A stretch of DNA of 6,443 nucleotides from Thermoplasmata archaeon (GCA_030042855.1 JASHYU010000188.1:1-6443); one strand, 5' to 3'. Counted from the first letter of the stretch, positions 1-5,556 are shown. Notes: generated by a model not told the origin, from the letters alone. Numbers and translations are program-made.

Positions 1-175
1 CGGGCTCACGACGATCGGGCTCACGGGGATCGGCGGGGGGAAGCTGAAGGACCTGGTCGACGTCTCCGCGATCGTCCCGTCGAACAGCATGCAGCACACC
101 GAGGACCTCCACCTCGTGATCTGCCACCTGCTCACCGCCTACCTGCGCGACGAGCAACCCAGCGTTCCTCGATGA
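1..175 (+). CDS. SIS-domain sugar-phosphate isomerase, GmhA-like, C-terminal fragment (5' end outside window)
   Basis: Only the last 57 residues are visible, read from base 2 to a TGA at 173-175. They contain GLTGIGGGKLKDL, then DVSAIVPS, then QHTEDLHLVICHLL. This is the C-terminal signature of the SIS (sugar isomerase) fold as found in phosphoheptose isomerases (GmhA/DiaA group): the glycine-rich turn after the last core strand, the VPS phosphate-contacting segment, and the final helix with the E-x-x-H pair seen at the active site of GmhA. By family knowledge such enzymes interconvert ketose and aldose phosphates, for example sedoheptulose 7-phosphate to heptose phosphate for surface glycans. 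The true substrate cannot be read from this fragment. The stop codon overlaps the next start (ATGA at 172-175), so the two genes are very probably translationally coupled. A non-catalytic SIS regulator is a less likely alternative. Confidence 0.8.
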   Translation, partial: GLTTIGLTGIGGGKLKDLVDVSAIVPSNSMQHTEDLHLVICHLLTAYLRDEQPSVPR

Positions 176-1014
176 GCGTCCGGGTCCGGGACTACATGGT
201 GCTCGAGGTCGAGCACGTCCGCGACACCGCGACGATCGCCGAGGCGACCCGGACGCTGCTGCGGGGGCGGCACCACGGGCTCCCGGTGACCGACTCGCAG
301 GGGAAGCTCGTCGGGTTCGTGAGCGCGAAGGAGCTCCTCCGCCACGCCGGCGAGGGCGAGACGCGCCTCGCGAAGATCATCCGGCCCGGCACGATCACCG
401 CGAGCCCGGAGACCGGCCTCGATGATGCGGCGCGCGTGATGTTCCGCTTCGGCCTTCGCGACCTCCCGATCATCGACGCCGACGGACGCCTCTGCGGTCT
501 CCTCGCGAACCTCGACGTGGTCCGCTCGCACTTCGAGCGGGCCTCGCCGCTCAAGGCGGACACGCTGAAGCGGCTCCTGGGGGAGCGGTACAACCTCCCG
601 TTCTCCTTCCGCCGGGGGCTGGTCCCCATCGACCGGCTCACGCCGACGCAGTGGAAGGTCTACGAGGACGAGCTCGAGGGGCGCCGCTACGAGCTCGAAC
701 GGGGGTTCGCGGAGCCGGTCCTCGTGCTCCGGAAGGGCGCGACCTGGATCCTCGTCGACGGCCACCACCGGGCCCTGGCCGCCCGCGAGATGGGCCTCAC
801 GCAGCTCCAGGCGTTCATCCTCACGTGCGACCGGCCCGAGGAGTTCGCGCCGCTCGAGACCGGCTTCGAGCGCCTCGCGCGCGAGCATCACCTCGCGACG
901 GTCGCCGACATCGAGATCGACCGATCCGCCCACCACCCCCTCGTCGAAGTGACGACCCAGCTGATCCGTCGCTTCGACCCCGCGCTCGTCCGCGGGACGT
1001 CGAGCGAGCCGTGA
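172..1014 (+). CDS. Two CBS domains fused to a ParB/Srx-fold domain (SerK-like)
   Basis: This is a 280-aa soluble protein. Residues about 7-57 and 70-118 form a CBS pair, with GLPVTD (36-41) and DLPIID (97-102) at the usual nucleotide-sensing strands. Residues about 148-215 form a ParB/sulfiredoxin-like domain with the motif VDGHHR (195-200) followed by an A-x-x-x-M-G helix. A C-terminal helical part (about 220-268) follows. The ParB fold in archaea and in SbnI includes free-serine kinases that phosphorylate serine using ADP or ATP, and their catalytic motif resembles VDGHHR. A CBS-gated small-molecule kinase is therefore a reasonable hypothesis. A DNA-binding or nuclease role is less likely because no helix-turn-helix domain is evident. 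The ATG at 172 sits inside the upstream stop (ATGA), with no clear ribosome binding site, so coupled translation is expected. Domain assignment is firm; the function is inferred. Confidence 0.85.
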   Translation: MSVRVRDYMVLEVEHVRDTATIAEATRTLLRGRHHGLPVTDSQGKLVGFVSAKELLRHAGEGETRLAKIIRPGTITASPETGLDDAARVMFRFGLRDLPIIDADGRLCGLLANLDVVRSHFERASPLKADTLKRLLGERYNLPFSFRRGLVPIDRLTPTQWKVYEDELEGRRYELERGFAEPVLVLRKGATWILVDGHHRALAAREMGLTQLQAFILTCDRPEEFAPLETGFERLAREHHLATVADIEIDRSAHHPLVEVTTQLIRRFDPALVRGTSSEP

Positions 1015-1072
1015 TCGACCGGGTCCCCCGACGGCCCGCGCCGCGCGCGCCCCGCGGCCGGTCGCAACCGGG

Positions 1073-1084
1073 AGAATAAGAAAG
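1073..1084 (+). promoter_or_regulatory. Probable archaeal TATA box for the 1107 gene (leaderless start)
   Basis: AGAATAAGAAAG is the only A/T-rich stretch in this very GC-rich gap. Its centre lies about 28 nt before the ATG at 1107, which places transcription start at or next to the start codon. No Shine-Dalgarno sequence is visible before the ATG, which fits a leaderless mRNA. Confidence 0.5.
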
Positions 1085-1106
1085 GCGACCCCGTCGCGCG
1101 GGCGGC

Positions 1107-2087
1107 ATGGACCTCCCCCTGCCGCCGCTCGCGCTCCCGCCGGATCCGCTCGGCTTCGTGATCATCGCCCTCGCGATGGTCGCGATCGCGATCTTCATCC
1201 TCGGCAAGGTCCTGCCCGCCGACGGCGCTCCGCCGCTCCTCACCCAGCTCACGCTCGCGCTCGCGGTGATCTTCGGGGGGAGCACGCTCCTCCTGTCGCT
1301 CCTCTACGTCTTCCTCAACTCGAACGGCACGACGACGTGGACGCTCGTCCTGCTCGCGTTCAACTTCATGATGATGGCCCCGGCCGGGCTCTGGTTCGTC
1401 TCGCTCATCCTCTTCCGCGATCGACGCGCGTCGCGGGACAGCCCGGTGTGGCCCGCGCTCCTCGCGCTCGACACGGCCGGCGCCGAAGTGATCATGGGGA
1501 TCCTCTTCGCCTACGGGGGCTCCGCGACGCCCCTCGACCTGATCACCACGTTCGCCCTCGGCCTCACGTCCGTCTGGTTCCTGTGGTCCATGGCGGCGAT
1601 CATGGCCGCCGTCCTCCTCTGGGCGCCGATCTCCCGGGTCGAGCGCGGCACGCTCTACGGGCTCGCGCTGGCCGCGGTCATCGCGCCGTGGGTGACCGCG
1701 TACCCGCTCGTCGGGGGCGTCCTCATGGCGGCGCTGATGGGAGGCGTCTTCGGGGCGCTCGTCCGTCGGCTCGCCCGGGGACGCGGGACGCCGGCCGAGG
1801 CCCGCTTCCTCATGGGCATCGCCGGGGTCTTCCTCGCGATGACGCTCGCGGGGGTCGCCGTCGCGGCCACGAGCGCGGCCGTCCCCGCCGTCGCGGCGTT
1901 CGGCGGGGTGATGGCGACCGTGATGGGCGTCGAGTCGGCCTACCTCTACCACCGCTTCTACCACGGTTCGCGCTTCCCGCCGCTCGTGCGCCGCGGTCCG
2001 GAAGAGACGCCGACCCGCGGCGCGCCGGTCCCGCCGGTCCCGGCCCCGCTCGCCTCGGGCGATCCGACGGCGGTCGCCAACCGCTGA
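1107..2087 (+). CDS. Polytopic membrane protein of unknown function, 8-9 helices
   Basis: I do not recognise this 326-aa protein. Hydrophobic segments lie at about residues 15-33, 47-70, 78-103, 114-135, 143-173, 182-198, 199-218, 232-255 and 258-281. A short extracellular or cytosolic N-terminus (MDLPLPPL) precedes them, and a hydrophilic Pro/Arg-rich C-terminal tail (290-326) follows. Charged residues buried in predicted helices stand out: D122 and E127 in helix 4, and E276 followed by YHRFYHG (281-287) at the end of the last helix. These could bind metal or carry protons. There is no signal peptide and no recognisable haem, CuB or transporter motif. It has its own leaderless-type promoter and is followed after 83 bp by the double cupredoxin gene on the same strand, so a role in copper handling or electron transfer at the membrane is a guess from context. 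The start is supported by the TATA spacing. Confidence 0.8.
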   Translation: MDLPLPPLALPPDPLGFVIIALAMVAIAIFILGKVLPADGAPPLLTQLTLALAVIFGGSTLLLSLLYVFLNSNGTTTWTLVLLAFNFMMMAPAGLWFVSLILFRDRRASRDSPVWPALLALDTAGAEVIMGILFAYGGSATPLDLITTFALGLTSVWFLWSMAAIMAAVLLWAPISRVERGTLYGLALAAVIAPWVTAYPLVGGVLMAALMGGVFGALVRRLARGRGTPAEARFLMGIAGVFLAMTLAGVAVAATSAAVPAVAAFGGVMATVMGVESAYLYHRFYHGSRFPPLVRRGPEETPTRGAPVPPVPAPLASGDPTAVANR

Positions 2088-2129
2088 CGACGTCCCGCGC
2101 GCTCCGCCGAGAAGGATTCGTACATCGCC

Positions 2130-2137
2130 GATATCAA
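2130..2137 (+). promoter_or_regulatory. Possible TATA element for the double cupredoxin gene
   Basis: GATATCAA is the most A/T-rich element before the ATG at 2171. Its centre is about 38 nt upstream, which would give a leader of about 12 nt. That leader contains a GAGG (2163-2166) four bases before the ATG, a weak ribosome binding site. Read-through from the upstream membrane protein gene is also possible. Confidence 0.35.
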
Positions 2138-2170
2138 CCGCTCCCCGGTCGCACGCCCGTCCGAGGGACG

Positions 2171-3214
2171 ATGAGCGACGAGCCTTCGCGTCGGCCTCGC
2201 GGACCGTGGCGTCGGGCCGCCCCGTGGCTCCTCGCCGGGCTGCTGCTCGCCACCGCGTCGCTGCCGATCGCGTCCGCCGTCGGGCGCCTCCCGTCGGCCC
2301 CGCTCGTCGGGTTCGCGCGCGGCGAGAACGCGACCGCCCCGGTGACGGTCAACCTGACCGACACGCCGCGCTTCGTGCCCAACTCGCTGATCGGCACGTC
2401 CAACTCCACGCTGACCGTCCTCCTCGTGAACCAGGGGAGCTACGCGCACACCTTCACCGTCTCGCGGGTGCCGCACTTCGTCCTCAACACCTCCTGGACG
2501 CCGGATGAGCTCTCGGCCTGGTTCGCGGCGAACGGCTCGCTCGCGAACGTCTCGGTCGCGCCGGGCGAGGAGATGTACGCGAACGTCTCCCTGAACGCGT
2601 CGGTCGGCGGGGACTCGTTCGAGTTCGTGTCGCTCGTCCCGTTCCAGTTCCAGGCGGGCATGTACGGCTTCCTGAACGTGACGAGCTCGGGGCCCGGCCT
2701 CCTCCTCTCGGAGAACACGACCAACGCGTTGCAGTTCGTCCCGAGCCAGCTCGCGGCCGCGCCGGCGCACTACCCCGCCTCGATCGATGTGCTGGTGACC
2801 AACACCGGCAGCCTCGGGCACACGTTCACCCTCGCCGCGCAGGCGAACTACACGCTCTCGCCGGCGAACTTCACGCAGTACTTCGCCGCCCACCCGCCGC
2901 TCGTCTCGGTCGACGTTCCGAGCGGCGCCGGCTCGACCGTCTGGGCGAACTTCACGGTCCTCGCCGCCGGGGTCTACCAGTACATCTGCGAGGTGCCCGG
3001 GCACTTCGCGAGCGGGATGACCGGCAACCTCTACGTCGGCGTCCCCGTGCCCGCGCTGCCCAAGCCGCCGAGCACCGCGGTGGTGGAGACGTGGGTCCTC
3101 GTCGGCTCGGCCGCCCTGCTCGGGGTCGGCGTGGTCCTCGCCGTGGTCGCCTCGTTCACCGGCCGGTTCCCGCGTCGGCCCGGTGGCGGCGCGCACGGTG
3201 GGCCGCGCGCCTGA
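2171..3214 (+). CDS. Exported membrane-anchored protein with two cupredoxin domains, the first lacking copper ligands
   Basis: This 347-aa protein begins with an arginine-rich segment and a hydrophobic signal (about 16-36, A-x-A at 34-36). Two homologous cupredoxin domains follow (about 55-172 and 180-292), then a C-terminal membrane helix (about 305-329) and a basic tail. Domain 2 has a complete type 1 copper set: H217, C273, H278, M283, with C-x4-H-x4-M spacing as in rusticyanin. Domain 1 aligns residue for residue (FEFVSLVPFQFQAGM against YQYICEVPGHFASGM) but has H93, S154, Q159, M164, so it has lost Cys and the second His and should not bind type 1 copper. Thirteen N-x-S/T sequons lie in the outer part, suggesting dense N-glycosylation. 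The open frame extends far upstream, but the ATG at 2171 is the first that leads directly into the signal peptide. The gene ends 14 bp from the converging HAD gene. Role: probably electron transfer on the outer membrane face. Confidence 0.9.
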   Translation: MSDEPSRRPRGPWRRAAPWLLAGLLLATASLPIASAVGRLPSAPLVGFARGENATAPVTVNLTDTPRFVPNSLIGTSNSTLTVLLVNQGSYAHTFTVSRVPHFVLNTSWTPDELSAWFAANGSLANVSVAPGEEMYANVSLNASVGGDSFEFVSLVPFQFQAGMYGFLNVTSSGPGLLLSENTTNALQFVPSQLAAAPAHYPASIDVLVTNTGSLGHTFTLAAQANYTLSPANFTQYFAAHPPLVSVDVPSGAGSTVWANFTVLAAGVYQYICEVPGHFASGMTGNLYVGVPVPALPKPPSTAVVETWVLVGSAALLGVGVVLAVVASFTGRFPRRPGGGAHGGPRA

Positions 3215-3228
3215 GGCGCGCTGACGGA

Positions 3229-3954
3229 TCACCAGCGCGCCGGATCGAGGAGCTCCGCGAGCGCGTCGATCGACGCATCGGCGTCCCGGCGGAGGCGCTC
3301 GTTCGCCGCGGGCGGACGGAGCCCGTTCCGCGCGACGAACTCCGACTGGAAGATTACGCGGGCGAACCCGGCCCGCCGCGCGCCCGCGAGCTCGTCGTTG
3401 GAGCCGTCGCCGACGAACGCCGCCGCGGAGAGGGGGAGGCCCCCCCACCGGTCGACGAGCGCCCGGTAGGCCTCGACCGACGGCTTCGCGTAGCCGATCT
3501 CGCAGGAGAAGACGACCGCGTCGACGAGCTGAGCGAGCGGGGACTCCGACCAGTAGCGGATCTCGCTCGCGTCGCAGTTGCTGACCACGCCGAGGGTCCA
3601 ACCGCGACTTCGGAGTTCGCGGAGCGCGTCGAGCGTGCCGGCGCGCGGCTGCCGGAGCGCGAGCGCCGGGTACCGTTCGAGGCGCTCGAGCGCGTCGGCG
3701 AGCCGGGCCGGATCGACCGCGACCCCGAAGCGAGCGCAGTAGTCCCGGAGCCGCTCGTCGATCGTGGGGCGAAGGCGGAGGGTCCGGTCGGGATGGTCCG
3801 CCGTCCAGGCCCGATCGAACTCGTCGACCGGGAGTCCGAGGGCCTCGGCGACGGCGCGCGCCCGCCGGAATTCCTTGGGCCGGAAGTCCTCGGGGTCGAC
3901 GAGCGTGTGGAAGAGATCGAACGCGATCCCGCGCAGCGGCTCCGAGCGAGCCAT
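3229..3954 (-). CDS. HAD-superfamily hydrolase (haloacid dehalogenase/phosphatase type)
   Basis: This 241-aa cytosolic enzyme carries all four HAD motifs in order: motif I FDLFHTLVD with nucleophile D13 and T17; motif II VVSNCD with S125; motif III lysine K157 in YAKPS; and motif IV GDGSNDELAGA with D183 and D187. Residues about 20-100 form an alpha-helical C1 cap. The position two after the nucleophile is Phe instead of the Asp acid/base of most HAD phosphatases. An aromatic there is typical of 2-haloacid dehalogenases (FDAYGTL type) and of many uncharacterised DLFHTL proteins, so the substrate is open. It lies 54 bp after the CuA gene in the same direction and may be read in the same transcript. 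GGAG (complement of 3959-3962) stands four bases before the ATG. It converges with the double cupredoxin gene, leaving a 14-bp gap. Confidence 0.88.
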   Translation of the reverse strand: MARSEPLRGIAFDLFHTLVDPEDFRPKEFRRARAVAEALGLPVDEFDRAWTADHPDRTLRLRPTIDERLRDYCARFGVAVDPARLADALERLERYPALALRQPRAGTLDALRELRSRGWTLGVVSNCDASEIRYWSESPLAQLVDAVVFSCEIGYAKPSVEAYRALVDRWGGLPLSAAAFVGDGSNDELAGARRAGFARVIFQSEFVARNGLRPPAANERLRRDADASIDALAELLDPARW

Positions 3955-3983
3955 CGAACTCCGATCCGCCTTCCGTTTCCGAC

Positions 3984-4001
3984 GATCGCCGTGCGGCGAT
4001 C
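3984..4001. repeat. Perfect inverted repeat between coxB and the HAD gene
   Basis: GATCGCCG and CGGCGATC flank a 2-bp centre, giving 8-bp perfect arms. It lies 8 bp after the coxB stop and 30 bp before the HAD start. No T-run follows on the minus strand, so it is not a clear terminator. It could stabilise the coxB mRNA 3' end or be a protein site for the HAD gene. Confidence 0.55.
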
Positions 4002-4008
4002 CTCTCCT

Positions 4009-4470
4009 CTACGTGACGATGAGGAATGAGCGCATCGTACCGTGGAACTCCCCGCAGAACTCGGTGCACTCGATGATGTACTTCGTGCCGGGGGCCGCGT
4101 TCGGAACCCCGAAGGCGAAGTAGTTCATCCGTCCGGGGATCGCGTTGAGCTGCACGCCAAGCTGGGGGATGTAGAGCGAGTGGATGACGTCGGCGCCGGT
4201 CACGTTGATCTGGACCTCGGCGCCGGGCGTCGCCCATAACGCACCCCCGGTGACCGTGTTCGTCGACGCGTCATAGCTCGAGTTGAAGCAGGACCCGTTG
4301 ACCGGGTAGCAGAACTCCCAGTACCACTGGTGGCCGATCACGTCGACGTACTCGGTCGGGTCCGCGGGCAGGCTGTCGAGCTGATAGAGCAGGATCGTCG
4401 AGTAGACGCTCACTCCCGCGATCAGCGCGACGACCGCCAGCGTCCACGCGACCTCGTACTTGTTAACCAT
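4009..4470 (-). CDS. coxB: Cytochrome c oxidase subunit II, helix 2 plus complete CuA domain (second half of a split gene)
   Basis: This 153-aa protein has one N-terminal membrane helix (about 8-30) and an outer CuA cupredoxin domain. The CuA ligands are complete: H97, C135, E137 (backbone carbonyl), C139, H143, M146. GHQWYWEF (46-53) is the aromatic patch where cytochrome c or a blue copper protein delivers electrons. E6 in YEVAWT aligns with the glutamate of bovine VETIWT (E62), linked to the K proton channel. The GHQWYW patch marks it as A-type and not ba3-like. It starts where a normal subunit II would have its second helix; helix 1 is in the ORF immediately upstream, overlapping by 8 nt in another frame. 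AGGTGA (complement of 4483-4488) lies 12 nt before the ATG, supporting separate initiation. C54 and C61 are an extra pair that may form a disulfide. The protein ends right after CuA. No subunit I gene is in the window. Blue copper proteins encoded nearby are likely electron donors. Confidence 0.93.
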   Translation of the reverse strand: MVNKYEVAWTLAVVALIAGVSVYSTILLYQLDSLPADPTEYVDVIGHQWYWEFCYPVNGSCFNSSYDASTNTVTGGALWATPGAEVQINVTGADVIHSLYIPQLGVQLNAIPGRMNYFAFGVPNAAPGTKYIIECTEFCGEFHGTMRSFLIVT

Positions 4471-4693
4471 ACCGCCGCCCCTTCACCTTCGGGTCGCGAA
4501 ACCGCCAGATCGAGTAGACCAGGAACGAGAACGTCACGATCGCGCCCGCGGCGCTGATCGCGATCATCGTCCAGATCAGATTGTTCGTGAGGGCGAGGTT
4601 CGAAGCGGCCCGCAGGAAGGGACCGTCGAGGCCGAGCGCTCCGGACGGCGCGACCGCGGCGATCGATCGGCCGGGGGGCCGGCGGGGCAGCAT
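4463..4693 (-). CDS. Small membrane protein corresponding to helix 1 of cytochrome oxidase subunit II (first half of split coxB)
   Basis: This 76-aa ORF has one strong membrane helix (about 39-62, IWTMIAISAAGAIVTFSFLVY) followed by SIWRFRDPKVKGRR, a positively charged loop expected in the cytosol. This is what the first helix and loop of a standard subunit II look like, and the adjoining ORF resumes at the normal second helix. Residues 1-38 are Pro/Ala/Gly-rich and fit the outer N-terminus. The TAA stop (4463-4465) overlaps the next ATG (4468-4470), and the next frame is +1 relative to this one. The start at 4693 is supported by an A/T-rich box 26 nt upstream. It may be a stable separate subunit analogous in position to subunit IIa of Thermus ba3 oxidase, half of a frameshifted product, or the result of a one-base sequence error. 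Confidence 0.75.
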   Translation of the reverse strand: MLPRRPPGRSIAAVAPSGALGLDGPFLRAASNLALTNNLIWTMIAISAAGAIVTFSFLVYSIWRFRDPKVKGRRYG

Positions 4694-4714
4694 CCTCCCG
4701 GAGGGGCCGACCGA

Positions 4715-4724
4715 GCTACATATT
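4715..4724 (-). promoter_or_regulatory. Probable TATA box of the split coxB operon (leaderless)
   Basis: On the minus strand the element reads GGAATATGTA, an isolated A/T-rich box centred about 26 nt before the start codon at 4693. This is the archaeal TATA-to-start distance, so the mRNA should begin at or very near the ATG. No Shine-Dalgarno is needed, although GGGAGG stands just before the ATG. Confidence 0.6.
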
Positions 4725-4756
4725 CCCCGCGTACGAACTGGGCGGAAGGAGCCGTT

Positions 4757-4778
4757 CCCGCGCGTCCGGACGCGCGGG
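4757..4778. repeat. Perfect 22-bp palindrome in the divergent coxB/cupredoxin promoter region
   Basis: The half-site CCCGCGCGTCC (4757-4767) is followed without spacer by its exact reverse complement. It sits in the middle of the 158-bp gap between the divergent split coxB operon and the cupredoxin gene, upstream of both predicted start sites. CGTACG hexamers at 4730-4735, 4785-4790 and 4789-4794 (the last two forming the palindrome CGTACGTACG) flank it. Such an arrangement fits a shared operator for a dimeric regulator, though GC-rich DNA yields palindromes more easily. Confidence 0.6.
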
Positions 4779-4800
4779 TCCGAGCGTACGTACGGAGGGG

Positions 4801-4810
4801 CTTTGAATCC
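4801..4810 (+). promoter_or_regulatory. Possible TATA element for the single-domain cupredoxin gene
   Basis: CTTTGAATCC is the best A/T-rich candidate before the ATG at 4852. Its centre is about 47 nt upstream, implying a leader of about 20 nt. GGAAAG (4841-4846) could act as a weak ribosome binding site five bases before the ATG. The match is poor and the call is tentative. Confidence 0.3.
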
Positions 4811-4851
4811 GCCTCCCCGTTTCGCGCGCGTCCAAACCTCGGAAAGCTCGC

Positions 4852-5556
4852 ATGCGGGTCCGCACCACTCACGTCCGCACCGCGCTCACGCTCGGGGTCG
4901 CGACCCTCCTCCTCGTCCTCGCCGCCGGATGGGTCTCGGTCGAGGAGGCCCGCGCCTCGCCGGTGGTGACGGACACCTCGCCGTCGATCGCGGTCACGAC
5001 GACCGCGCCCTACACGTTCGATCCCAACAACTTCCAGATGGTGCCGACCAACGTCACGATCAACGTCACGGTGACGGACGCCGACACGCTGGCCCACACC
5101 TTCTCGATCGTGAACTGGGAGGGCGTCCAGCTCCCGGCCTCCGCCGACATCCCGAGCGTGTTCGCGGCGCACGGGGCCCTCTTCTCGATCAACGTCACCG
5201 GCGCGGGCGACGTGGCGACGGGCACGTTCAAATCGCCCGGCCCGGGATGGTACGAGTTCGTCTGCCAGGAGCCCGGCCACTTCGCCGCGGGGATGTACGG
5301 ATTCATCGCCTTCGGGATGGACCTCCCGTCGAACGTGACCGTGACCACCGCGTCGACCGGTCCCGGCGCGGCCGTGTTCATCATCGTCGGGACGATCGTC
5401 GCGCTCGTGGTGATCGCGATCGTCCTCGGCTTCGTGGTCGGGAAGCGCGAAGGCTCCGAGTTCGAGATGCCTCCCGAACGGCTCGGGTACGCTGAGCCCT
5501 CCCCCCCGAGCGGCGCGCCTCCCCCGGAGCCGCCTGCGCTCCCGCCCACGCCGTAG
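4852..5556 (+). CDS. Membrane-anchored type 1 copper protein (cupredoxin, rusticyanin-like ligand spacing)
   Basis: This 234-aa protein has a signal peptide (hydrophobic 11-28, A-R-A at 33-35 before a likely cut) and one cupredoxin domain (about 45-157). A membrane helix (about 173-197) and a cytosolic tail rich in Pro and Glu (198-234) follow. Copper ligands are H82, C138, H143, M148, with C-x4-H-x4-M as in rusticyanin and sulfocyanin. Four N-x-T sequons (67, 71, 114, 161) point to glycosylation outside the cell. The domain is clearly homologous to both domains of the 2171-3214 protein; all share AHTF/GHTF at the first ligand and an FAA-x-x-x-L segment before the next strand. It is divergent from the split coxB operon, so it is a natural candidate for electron donor to CuA. 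A redox potential cannot be read from sequence. The ATG at 4852 begins directly at the signal peptide. Confidence 0.93.
   Translation: MRVRTTHVRTALTLGVATLLLVLAAGWVSVEEARASPVVTDTSPSIAVTTTAPYTFDPNNFQMVPTNVTINVTVTDADTLAHTFSIVNWEGVQLPASADIPSVFAAHGALFSINVTGAGDVATGTFKSPGPGWYEFVCQEPGHFAAGMYGFIAFGMDLPSNVTVTTASTGPGAAVFIIVGTIVALVVIAIVLGFVVGKREGSEFEMPPERLGYAEPSPPSGAPPPEPPALPPTP

Noticed and set aside
888..1964. Minus-strand 358-codon frame, very rich in Glu/Arg/Asp/His
   Set aside because: It is antisense to the membrane protein gene; the charged repetitive composition is the mirror of hydrophobic GC-rich codons.
1337..2170. In-frame extension upstream of the double cupredoxin start
   Set aside because: It overlaps the membrane protein gene in another frame and is Arg/Pro-rich; the signal peptide begins right after the ATG at 2171.
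3091..4029. Plus-strand 312-codon frame across the HAD gene
   Set aside because: It is antisense to a HAD protein with all four motifs intact.
1958..4237. Long minus-strand open frame of 759 codons
   Set aside because: It is opposite the double cupredoxin and overlaps the HAD and CuA genes; its composition is Arg/Gly/Asp-rich with no domain. High GC removes stop codons in antisense frames.
4009..4470. Classifying the CuA protein as a ba3-type single-helix subunit II
   Set aside because: GHQWYWEF and the YEVAWT glutamate are A-type features, and the missing helix 1 is present in the adjacent ORF.
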